The translations under genes were made by a program, and so were the position numbers. A model generated the notes under the pieces. It was not told the DNA's origin, did not search any database, and worked only from the letters and a program-made list of their open reading frames with translations. Below are positions 47,640-58,009 of a stretch of 64,000 nt of DNA, piece by piece. Positions within the stretch are counted from its first letter, which is position 1, and each line of letters starts with the position of its first letter. Source of the stretch: Macrostomum hystrix (lineage: Eukaryota; Platyhelminthes; Macrostomidae); NCBI GenBank assembly GCA_950097015.1, contig CATNEN010000039.1, positions 19,833,501 through 19,897,500 of the forward strand. Direction: 5' to 3'.

Positions 47640-48320
47640 AATCTTCACAAATCCCTCAGGTTGAGCAGTCCATTCTCCGAAATCCTCATATTGAGCTGCC
47701 GTTTCTTCCCAATCCTCAGATTAAGCTGTCAATCATCCCAGATCCTCAGGTTAAGCAGTCAATTCTCCTAATCCTCAGGTTGAGCATCCGATTCTCCCCT
47801 ATCCTCAGGTTGAGCAGCCGATTCTCCCCTATCCTCAGGTTGAGCAACCGATTCTCCCCTATCCTCAGCTTGAGCAGCCGATTCTCCCCTATCCTCAGGT
47901 TGAGCAGCCTATTCTCCCCTATCCTCAGGTTGAGCAGCCTATTCTCCCCTATCCTCAGGTTGAGCAGCCTATTCTCCCCTATCCTCAGCTTGAGCAGCCT
48001 ATTCTCCCCTATCCTCAGCTTGAGCAGCCGATTCTCCCCTATCCTCAGCTTGAGCAGCCGATTCTCCCCTATCCTCAGCTTGAGCAGCCTATTCTCCCCT
48101 ATCCTCAGCTTGAGCAGCCGATTCTCCCCTATCCTCAGCTTGAGCAGCCTATTCTCCCCTATCCTCAGCTTGAGCAGCCTATTCTCCCCTATCCTCAGCT
48201 TGAGCAGCCTATTCTCCCTATCCTCAGGTTGAGCAGCCGATTCTCCCCTATCCTCAGCTTGAGCAGCCGATTCTCCCCTATCCTCAGGTTGAGCAGCCGA
48301 TTCTCCCCTATCCCCAGTTG
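47640..48320. repeat. Minisatellite between EEFSEC and ERCC4, 30-bp unit
   Basis: About 22 copies with CTATCCTCAGCTTGAGCAGC and CGATTCTCCC; GGTT/GCTT and CGA/CTA variants. Starts about 80 bp after the EEFSEC stop. Open frames on both strands are artefacts of the 10-codon unit. Confidence 0.96.
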
Positions 48321-48779
48321 TAGCTGACAATATCCCTAGATAATCATTATCAGAACTCAATCGTTCCTTTGTTTTCGTTTTGCGTTCTGAATTTGCGTTC
48401 GTTTTGCGCACTTTAAGGTAGCATTTCGATTGTCCTTCCTACTCACTAAGTAGTTAAGATAGCGCGTTTCTAAAATATTTTCATAATTATGCCCGATAAC
48501 AAAATGTTTTTGCTTTCTGTCACAGTATGCACTCTTAATTTTAGTAAATAGAAAAATTTTTGAATGCTTAAACTAATTACCTTTACCGGTTATTTTACTG
48601 GAATAATATTCAAGTTACGCGCACTGAATAACTTTTTTCCCTTTTTAACAACTTTATAAGCCACTAACGAAACTATAAAGTTGATCGCTAGGATTATATA
48701 ATGTGATTATATTGATCAAAATGCACAAAAAAGCCTTTACATTATATTTTTTAATCGCTGGTGTAGGCATGGAAACTCA
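48321..48779. other. Gap before ERCC4, possible site of an unseen first exon
   Basis: AT-rich. Short ATG-to-GT candidates exist (ATG at 48502 and at 48721) that could be a micro-exon for ERCC4, but none has a convincing donor or encodes a recognisable XPF N-terminus. Confidence 0.3.
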
Positions 48780-49380
48780 TGGAAACATAAGATTGGCTAG
48801 TCGGTTGACCAATAGAAACGAAGGATTAGCTAGGCGATATCTATTGGCTGGAAACAAAGGATAGGCTAGGCAATATCTATTGGCTGGAAACGAAGGATAG
48901 GCTAGGCAATATCTATTGGCTGGAAACGAAGGATAGGCTAGGCAATATCTATTGGCTGGAAACGAAGGATAAGCTAGGCGATATCTATTAGCTGACCAAT
49001 GGAAACGAAGGATAAGCTAGGCGATATCTATTGGCTGGAAACGAAGGATAAGCTAGGCGATATCTATTAGCTGACCAATGGAAACGAAGGATAAGCTAGG
49101 CGATATCTATTAGCTGACCAATGGAAACGAAGGATAAGCTAGGCGATATCTATTGGCTGAAAACGAAGGATAGGCTAGGCGATATCTATTGGCTGAAAAC
49201 GAAGGATAGGCTAGGCGATATCTATTAGCTGACCAATGGAAACGAAGGATAAGCTAGGCGATATCTATTAGCTGAACAATGGAAACGAAGGATATAAGCG
49301 AGGCAATTTCCATTTTCTGACCAATTGAAATGAAGGACAAGCTAGGCGATTTCTATTGGTCTATCGAAGCACACGAAGTA
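48780..49380. repeat. Minisatellite upstream of ERCC4, about 36-bp unit
   Basis: Copies with GAAGGATAAGCTAGGCGATA and TCTATTGGCTGGAAAC. Longer units insert TGACCAATG. It ends close to the acceptor at 49407. Confidence 0.94.
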
Positions 49381-49407
49381 TAAGCCAGCCAAATTCTTAA
49401 ATTGCAG

Positions 49408-52400
49408 TCTACAGACGGCTTACTGGAGTACGAAAGCGCGCTGTTCCTGGATCTGTTCCACCAGGACGGCCTGGCAGTTCTCGGCGCGGGACTCTGTCCG
49501 CACCGTCTGGCTGCTCAGCTAATCCGGCTCTACTCTGACCCTGCTCACCTGGTCCTGGTTGTCAACGCCAGACCTGACGAGGCCGAATTCTACGCTGATT
49601 ATATTCAGGGCGCCTGCGAAGCAGCCGGCCAGCCGCCGGTGTCGCCACCTCCTCGCGCGCTGACCTCGGAGCAGCCGCAGTCGGAGAGGCGTCGCCTATA
49701 CAACGATGGCGGCGTGTTCTTCGCCTCGTCCGCTCAGATTCTTGTTGTAGACTTCCTGAGATCGATTGTGCCAGCCGAAGCTGTGACTGGGCTCATTGTG
49801 CTTCACGCTGACGAAGTGTTGGACCTCTGCCAGGTCGGCTATAGATCTCCTATGACCCAGCTAAAAATTCCCTATGACCTAGCTATAGATCCCCTATGAC
49901 CCAGCTATAAATCCCCTTTGACCCAGCTATAAATCCCCTATGACCCAGCTATAAATCCCCTATGACCTAGCTATAGATCCCCAATGACCCAGCTATAGAT
50001 CCCCTATCACCCAGCTATAAAACCCCCATGACCTAGCTATAGATCCCCAATGACCCAGCTATAGATCCCCTATGACCCAGCTATAGATCCCTATGACCTA
50101 GCTATAGATCCCCTATGACCCAGCTATAGATCCCCTATGACCCAGCTATAAATCCCCTATGACCCAGCTATAAATCCCCTATGACCCAGCTATAAATCCC
50201 TATGACCTAGCCATAGATCCCCAATGACCCAGCTATAGATCCCCTATCACCCAGCTAAGATCCCCTATGACCTAGCTTTAGATCCCCTATGACCCAGCTA
50301 TAGATCCCCTATCACCCAGCTATAGATCCCCAATGACCCAGCTATAGATCCCCTATCACCCAGCTATAGATCCCCTATCACCCAGCTATAGATCCCCTAT
50401 GACCTAGCTTTAGATCCCCTATGACCCATATGATTCTGATCCCTCACAAATCCAGGAGGCGTTCGTGCTTCGCCTGTACCGCGAGGCGAACCCCACTGGC
50501 TTCATCAAAGCCATCACGGACAGGGCGCAGGGGCTGACGCGCGGCGGCTTCGGCATCGAGCGAATTCTACGCACCCTGTTTGTGCCCGGCTTGTTCCTGC
50601 TGCCAAGATTTCACGAGAGCGTGGCTGCCTGTATGGACGCCTGCCCGCCTCAGGTGTGATCTAGGGATGGGGAAGAAAATATGGGATTTGGTGGGGGATA
50701 TTGATTGGGATTGAGTGGGGAAAAGAGAAGATAGGATTAAGTGGGGAATAAAGAATTAGATTGGATCGAAAAAACAATATGAGGTTTGATAGGATGGATG
50801 AGGAATACTATATGAGATTGGTTGGGGAAGACAGGATGGGTTGGGATCGGAAAGTCAGGATGGGATGGGATCGGAAAGTCATGATGGGATGGGATCGGGA
50901 AGACAGGATGGAATGGGATCGGAAAGTCAGGATGGGATCTGGTAGACAGGATGGGATAGGATCGGAAAGTCAGGATGGCATGGGATCGGAAAGTCAGGAT
51001 GGGATGGGATCGGAAAGTCAGGATGGGATGGGATCGGAAAGTCAGGATGGGATGGGATTGGCGAGACAAAATTGGATGGGATCGGAAAGTCAGGATGGGA
51101 TGGAATTGGCGAGACAAAATGGAATGGGATCGGAAAGTCAGGATGGGATGGGATCGGAAAGTCAGGATGGCATGGGATCGGAAAGTCAGGATGGGATGGG
51201 ATCGGAAAGTCAGGATGGGATGGGATCGGAAAGTCAGGATGGGATGGGATCGGAAAGTCATGATGGGATGGGATCGGGAAGACAGAATGGAATGGGATCG
51301 GAAAGTCAGGATGGGATCTGGTAGACAGGATGGGATAGGATCGGAAAGTCAGGATGGGATGGGATCGGAAAGTCAGGATGGGATGGGATTGGCGAGACAA
51401 AATTGGATGGGATCGGAAAGTCAGGATGGGATGGAATTGGCGAGACAAAATGGAATGGGATCGGAAAGTCAGGATGGGATGGGATCGGAAAGTCAGGATG
51501 GCATGGGATCGGAAAGTCAGGATGGGATGGGATCGGAAAGTCAGGATGGGATGGGATCGGAAAGTCAGGATGGGATGGGATCGGAAAGTCAGGATTGGAT
51601 GGGATTGGCGAGACAAAATTGGATGGGATCGGAAAGTCAGGATGGGATGGAATTGGCGAGACAAAATGGAATGGGATCGGAAAGTCAGGATGGCATGGGA
51701 TCGGCGAGACAGAATGGGATGGGATCGGAAAGACACAATGAAATGGGATCGGGTAGACAGGATGTGATTACCGTACTGTATGGGTATGAGAGGATAGGAT
51801 AGAGAACAGAAAGGGTAATAGAAGGGGGAAGTAATATAACAAGTTTTTATCCCTACGCCCTCAAACTCAGGTAGAGGAGGTTCGCGTTCGTCTAACTGAA
51901 CCGATGCTTCGCTGCCAGTCGGCCCTGGTGGACCTGCTGAAGGCCTGCATGCAGGAGCTGTCCCGTTCAGCGCCGGTTCTAGACGCCAACGAGCTGACGG
52001 TGGAGAACGCGCTGACTCGCGGCTTCGACCAGCTGCTTCGAGCCTACACTGACCCAGTCTGGCACCGGATGAGCTACCGCAGTCGGCAGCTGGTGGCCGA
52101 CATCCGCACCCTGCGCCGCTTCCTGCTGGCTCTGACTCAGGTTGACTCAGGGATCTGACTCAGGTTGACTCCGGGATCTGACTCATTTTGCTTCAGGGAT
52201 CTGACTCAGGTTGCTTCAGGGATCTGACTCAGGTTGATTCAGGGATCTGACTCATTTTGCTTCAGGGATCTGGCTCAAGTTGCTTCAGGGATCTGGCTCA
52301 AGTTGCTTCAGGGATCTGACTCAAGTTGCTTCAGGGATCTGACTCAAGTTGACTCAGGGATCTGACTCAGGTTAACTCAGGGATCTGACTCAGTTTGACT

Positions 52401-55400
52401 CAGGTTGACTCAGGGATCTGACTCAGGTTGCTTCAGGGATCTGACTCAGGTTAACTCAGGGATCTGACTCGGGTTGACTCCGGGATCTGACTCATTTGTT
52501 TCAGGGATCTGACTCATTTGTTTCAGGGATCTGTCTCAGGTTGACTCCGGGATCTGACTCGGGTTGCTTCAGGGCTCTGACTCATTTTGCTTCAGAGCTC
52601 TGACTCATTTTGCTTCAGGGATCTGACTCATTTGCTTCAGGGATCTGACTCATTTGCTTCAGGGATCTGACTCGGGTTAACTCAGGGCTCAGAGTGTCAT
52701 GATTCTTTCATTTTGAAAAGCGTTCTCAATTGCATCGCAGGAGGACCCAGCCGCATTTCACCGTCGCGTCGCCTCGGTCATCAGCAGCGAGAAAGCATTC
52801 GGCGCCAACTCCGGCTGGCTTTTTCTGGCCGAAGCTGACCGACTCCTGTCAGCCAGCAAGGCCAGACTTGGCGGCTCAGCCACTGGTCCAGCTTCCGGAT
52901 ACGAGATTCCGCCTAAGTGGCTGTCCTGTCGAGCTATTCTGAAGGAAATTGAGCAGCAGCAAGATGAACTGCCTTCAAGGTGTGAGACTTGCTTTAAGGC
53001 ACTGTTAGTTTGATTTCTTAGAGTTCTTTGAAGTTTATTTAGTCTATAGGATTGACCCCCTCTCTCTAGTGTTGACCCCCTCTCAGTGTTGGGTTGGCCC
53101 CCTCTCAGTGTAGGATTGACCCCCTCTCTCTAGGATTGACCCCCTCTCAGTGTAGGGTTGACCCCCTCTCAGTGTAGGGTTGACCCCCTCTCAGTGTAGG
53201 ATTGACTCCCTCTCAGTGTAGGATTGACCCCCTCTCAGTGTAGGATTGACCCCCTCTCTCTAGGATTGACCCCCTCTCAGTGTAGGGTTGACCCCCTCTC
53301 AGTGTAGGATTGACCCCCTCTCTCTAGAATTGACCCCCCCTCTCTCTAGAATTGACCCCTGTCTCTCTAGAATTGACCCCGTCTTCTGTAAAATTGACCG
53401 CAACGCTGTTCGGTTGACTCCATCTAATTTATTTCCTAATCAATTTTCTTAGGAAAATTTATTTATTTATTATTGACTTGCAATTGTAGCGGCTCAAATT
53501 CTGAGCAGCCGAACAGGCGTCAGCTCCGCACTCTGGTCCTGGTTCACGACGCAGCCACTCAGCGTCAATTATTTGCCTACCTAACTGTAGGCGCCGAGGC
53601 AGCGTTTGCCGCCGACAAGCAAAACAATTCCGATAATTCCGATTCGGAATCTGATGTCGGCGTTAAAACTGCCGCCGCCAACAACAACAACAACAAAAAG
53701 AAGAAGATTGCAAACAGGCAACGGAAACAAAATAAAAAGCCGACCGCACTAACACTCACCCAGATGCTGCGACCGCAGCAGGCGGAAGACCCCAAAGCTG
53801 AAACCGACGATGACGCTGATGAAGCAATTGACGAATCTAAAATCGACGAAATTGATTTAAAAAGACGATTCCCAAGTATTCGCTTATTCGAAGTCAATAA
53901 TAATACGAGCGATACTGTTTGTCGGCATGCAATATTTGCGATTAAAAACTATTTCGCTGGCGTCGGTCAAACCCGACGTCAGGCGTCGTCGATCGGACAT
54001 CAGCAGGCTTTGCCGCAGCTGCTAGACTGTTGGCAGCCGCATTGTGTACTGCTGTACGATGCAGATTCGACCAGCGTACGCCAGCTGGAGGTGTACAGTC
54101 TATGTCGAAGGCGTGTTAATAATCAACAGCCGAGTCCGCTGCTCATCTATTTCTTTGTCTACGAGAGTAGCGTAGAGGAGCAGCGCTACCTGACCCAGCT
54201 GCGCAAGGAGAAAGACGCTTTCGAATTTCTTATACGCGAACGCAGCGTCGCCGTGGTTACCAGCGAACCGGTTGTCAAGGGCGATTTAGCGCCGGCTGAA
54301 GAGCTAGAACCTGACATTGGTGGCATTGGAACTGTACCTGCCAGCCAAACTGCCGAGCAGCATCAGGTGTGATTGGATGAAGACTGGGATAAAACTCAGG
54401 GAAGAATATGATAGAACTCAGTTGGATAGAATATGATAGAACTCAGTTGAATAGAGTAGGATAGAACTCAGTTGAATAGAGTAGGATAGAACTCAGTTGG
54501 ATAGAATATGATAGAACTCAGTTGAATAGAGTAGGATAGAACTCAGTTGGATAGAATATGATAGAACTCAGTAGTATAGAACAGGATAGAACTCAGTAGG
54601 ATAGAACAGGATAAAATGCGGTTTCAGTTCGGAATCATATCTCCATCGTTGTCATCATTGTCGATCTTCTCGCCCCGTCGCCGTTCAGGTGATCGTAGAC
54701 GTTCGCGAGTTTCGCAGCGAGCTGCCATGCCTACTGCACAGGCGAGGCATCACCATCTTGCCTGTGACCATCGATATTGGCGACTACGTTCTCACTCCTG
54801 AGATCTGCGTTGAGCGAAAGTCTGTCAGCGATTTGATTGGCTCGTTAAACAGCGGACGGCTCTATAATCAGGTTAGGAAAATTTGATTCGTAACTGCTAA
54901 TGATCCTATACCAACTACCATCTTTGATCATCAATATACCCCCCTATAGTCTATGATCCTTTTCATTCGTCTTTCGACACTTCACATGATCAATGACTCT
55001 ATTTTATCATAATGACCCTCTTCTCTGATCAATGACCCTCTTCTACAATCAATGACCCTCTCTATGATCAATGACCCTCTTCTATGATCAATGACCCTCT
55101 TCTATGATCAATGACCCTCTTTTACAATCACTGACCCTTTTCTACAATCAATGATCCTCTTCTACAATCAATGACCCTCTTCTATGATCAATGACCCTCT
55201 TCTATGATCAATGACCCTCTTCTATGATCAATGACGCTCTCTATGATCAATAACCCTCTTCTACAATCAATGACCCTCTTCTATGATCAATGACCCTCTC
55301 TATGATCAATAACCCTCTTCTACAATCAATGACCCTCTTCTATGATCAATGACCCTCTCTATGATCAATGACCCTCTTCTATGATCAATGACCCCCTTCT

Positions 55401-56247
55401 ATGATCAATGACCCTCTTCTATGATCGATGACCATCTTCCATCATAAATGCCTTTTTTCTGCAATTGATGAGCATCTTCCATGATGAATGACCCTCTTTC
55501 GTGACCAGTCAATGACCCTCATGATCAATGACCCGCTCTCGTCATCGCTGAAGTCATTCGTGGCTCTCGCACCCTGCTTGCCAGGTCGTGAACATGACCC
55601 AGCACTATCGCACGCCGGCACTTCTCATTGAATTCGACGCAGAGCGCAGCGGTTTCGCGCTCTTTCACGGCCGCGCCGCCATGAGCTCCGAGCTGAACTC
55701 GTCCGACGTGATTTCCCGCCTCAGCCTGCTGACTCTGCACTTTCCACAGCTGCGCATTCTGTGGAGCCCGGCGCCTCACGCAACCGCCGAACTGTTCCAC
55801 GACCTCAAACGCGGCCGACCCCAGCCGCAGCTCCAACTGCTGCCGTCTGTCACCGCCGTCGTAGCTAACGACGCTGACACGGGCGTCGCTTTAGAAACAT
55901 TCGACGAACAGACTTCGTTGTCGTCGTCGGCGACCTCGTCGGCCGCAATGCGCCATGTGGCTCGCTCGATGCTGCTGAGAATGCCTGGCGTCGGGCATCG
56001 CAATGTCCGCTCGCTTGTCAAGGCGGCCGGTGGCAGCTTCGCCGGACTCTGCCAACTCGGCGTTGGCGAACTGCGCGAAGCTCTCGGCCAACGCGAGGCC
56101 GCTGAACGGCTACACGAGTTTCTTCACACTGACGGGCGCCGGGTCCAGCAACAGCAGCAGCAGCAGCCTAGCAGGGTAGGCACCGCATCGCGCAGACCCA
56201 ACATTCAACTGGCTACCAAACTGCCCACTGGATACAAGAAGAAGTGA
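49408..56247 (+). CDS. ERCC4: DNA repair endonuclease XPF, start codon not found
   Basis: Exons 49408-49833, 50456-50653, 51871-52140, 52741-52979, 53490-54366, 54689-54871 and 55585-56247 give 951 residues without a start; human XPF has 916. It pairs with ERCC1 and cuts 5' of bulky lesions in nucleotide excision and crosslink repair. The degenerate SF2-helicase part starts with [19 protein letters not shown] and has [12 protein letters not shown] and [15 protein letters not shown] linker rich in Asn/Lys precedes [10 protein letters not shown]. The nuclease motif GDX9ERKX3D is intact (GD at 701-702, ERKSVSD at 712-718). The (HhH)2 region has [14 protein letters not shown]. No in-frame ATG precedes the first block: the frame opens at acceptor AAATTGCAG ending at 49407, phase 0. 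The start must come from an unseen exon or a spliced leader. Confidence 0.96.
49840..50435. repeat. Minisatellite in the ERCC4 intron at 49834-50455, 22-bp unit
   Basis: Copies of GATCCCCTATGACCCAGCTA plus TA. It starts within a few bases of the donor: the sequence just after CCAG|GTCGG already reads CTATAGATCTCCTATGACC, so the unit may derive from the donor region. Confidence 0.95.
50690..51770. repeat. Minisatellite in the ERCC4 intron at 50654-51870, 24-bp unit
   Basis: Copies contain GGGATCGGAAAGTCAGGATG. A segment with GATCTGGTAGACAGGATGGG at about 50936 recurs at about 51315, giving a higher-order period near 380 bp. Long stop-free frames result in several phases. Confidence 0.97.
52132..52695. 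repeat. Minisatellite overlapping an ERCC4 splice donor, 22-bp unit
   Basis: Units contain GGATCTGACTCAGGTTG and CTTCAG or ACTCAG. The first unit includes the last nine bases of the exon ending at 52140 (CTGACTCAG|GTTGACTC), so the array extends across the exon edge and repeats the donor. Confidence 0.95.
53045..53410. repeat. Minisatellite in the ERCC4 intron at 52980-53489, 22-bp unit
   Basis: Copies of TTGACCCCCTCTCAGTGTAG plus GA or GG, with a shorter TCTCTAG variant. Confidence 0.95.
54385..54610. repeat. Minisatellite in the ERCC4 intron at 54367-54688, 25-bp unit
   Basis: About nine copies with AGAACTCAGTTGGATAGAAT. The shortest array that still fills its intron. Confidence 0.93.
54905..55545. 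repeat. Minisatellite in the ERCC4 intron at 54872-55584, 20-bp unit
   Basis: Copies of TCTTCTATGATCAATGACCC, with ACAATCA and 18-bp CTCTCTATG variants. Confidence 0.95.
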
Positions 56248-56453
56248 CGAAACAAATCTCTGACCCTGGTGCGTGAAGCAGCGCCACAAAATTCCCAATT
56301 TGCTGCTAATTAATTCACTGAAACTTATTGTTTTCAACGCAAATGTCTGCATTTTACTACTGAATATTTTGTAATTAGTAGTGTATCGTTTTTGTAATAA
56401 TAGTTATGGATTATTGTAACAATAACTGTCGACTTTAAATTCTGACTTGTCTT

Positions 56454-56459
56454 AATAAA
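56454..56459 (+). terminator. Candidate polyadenylation signal for ERCC4
   Basis: AATAAA 207 bp after the ERCC4 stop, in an AT-rich 3' UTR and before the next minisatellite. Confidence 0.55.
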
Positions 56460-56579
56460 AGAAATTTTCAATTAGCTCGTTTATTTTTCATTCACGCTAT
56501 GCTGAAAAAATGAAACACCGTTTTTTATCACGGTTCATTGTTGATATTTGGGTTTCAAGATCACACAAAACGGCAGTGA

Positions 56580-57385
56580 AGTCAGTGAGTTTAAAGTAGA
56601 CTATTGGTCAGTGAGTGTACATAGACTATTGGTCAGTGAGTGTACATAGACTACTGGTCACTGAGTGTACATAGACTACTGGTCAGTGAGTGTACATAGA
56701 CTATTGGTCACTGAGTGTACATAGACTATTGGTCAGTGAGTGTACATAGACTATTGGTCAGTGAGTGTACATAGACTACTGGTCACTGAGTGTACATAGA
56801 CTATTGGTCAGTGAGTGTACATAGACTACTGGTCACTGAGTGTACATAGACTATTGGTCAGTGAGTGTACATAGACTATTGGTCACTGAGTGTACATAGA
56901 CTATTGGTCAGTGAGTGTACATAGACTACTGGTCACTGAGTGTACATAGACTATTGGTCAGTGAGTGTACATAGACTATTGGTCACTGAGTGTACATAGA
57001 CTATTGGTCAGTGAGTGTACATAGACTACTGGTCACTGAGTGTACATAGACTATTGGTCAGTGAGTGTACATAGACTATTGGTCAGTGAGTGTACATAGA
57101 CTATTGGTCAGTGAGTGTACATAGACTACTGGTCACTGAGTGTACATAGACTATTGGTCAGTGAGTGTACATAGACTATTGGTCACTGAGTGTACATAGA
57201 CTATTGGTCAGTGAGTGTACATAGACTACTGGTCACTGAGTGTACATAGACTACTGGTCACTGAGTGTACATAGACTTTATTGGTCACTGAGTGTACATA
57301 GACTATTGGTCAGTGAGTGTACATAGACTACTGGTCACTGAGTGTACATAGACTTTATTGGTCAGTGAGTGTACATAGACTATTG
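56580..57385. repeat. Minisatellite after ERCC4, 25-bp unit
   Basis: About 32 highly similar copies with CAGTGAGTGTACATAGACTA and TTGGT; CAG/CAC and ATT/ACT variants alternate. Its right edge provides the stop codon of the minus-strand frame at 57380-57811. Confidence 0.97.
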
Positions 57386-57811
57386 GTCGGAGTTTAACTC
57401 AACTGAGTATTCGCCGGTTAGCAACAAGTTCATTACTCTCCTATCCTCAGATTTAGACTGTTCAGTAAGTTGCAGATAATTTGGCTCTAGATCCAGACCA
57501 AATCTAGTCAAATCCTTGATATCTTTATCCAGTTTAGTCTCCATAGTTTTCAGATTGACTAGGCATGGTTCAGCAGTAATAGACTCCGATAGACTCTTTG
57601 AGCTGTTGTCCAACGATTTTTGCGGTACAGTTGCTTCTAGACCGTCGGGCGATGACTTTGACTGGTCTTTCGCTGAGGTCATGTTCCTCTGCCTTCTGAT
57701 CAGATCTCGGTTTATGCGGGATAATTTCCTCAAACGGGACTTGAGTCTATGGCTACAGCAGTAATTTATAGGAGTAAATCGATTTTTTGAAAGGTGAATA
57801 AATACAAGCAC
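57380..57811 (-). CDS. Hypothetical protein or exon, minus strand
   Basis: 143 codons of non-repetitive, charged sequence, from a basic N-terminal part (HRLKSRLRKLSRINRDLIRR) to an acidic helical part (METKLDKDIKDLTRFGLDLE). Composition resembles real coding DNA more than other orphan frames here. The C-terminal DQ and stop lie in the first unit of the adjacent 25-bp minisatellite. A CTGTAG acceptor-like site lies just upstream of HRLKS, so the first 20 codons may be intron. I recognise no family. It would be the only gene here on the minus strand. Confidence 0.35.
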   Translation of the reverse strand: MLVFIHLSKNRFTPINYCCSHRLKSRLRKLSRINRDLIRRQRNMTSAKDQSKSSPDGLEATVPQKSLDNSSKSLSESITAEPCLVNLKTMETKLDKDIKDLTRFGLDLEPNYLQLTEQSKSEDRRVMNLLLTGEYSVELNSDQ

Positions 57812-58009
57812 TAATGAACTGCGTTGCTGGGTTGGACAGATTTGTAGTTAATTAAATCACTAGCCTAGTCACTTCCTGTCTGCATTGACTAGGGCTTGGT
57901 TGGTAAAAGGTTGGGGCATGTACTTTTAGATTGCCCATTGACTGACTGTAATTAGTATGCCCTTAAAATATGCAGAGCTATAGTAGCTATGAATACAACG
58001 ATAGCCTGC

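Noticed and set aside
50737..51802. Multiple frames up to 275 codons in an ERCC4 intron
   Set aside because: 24-bp repeat artefacts; ERCC4 exons on both sides join in phase 0.
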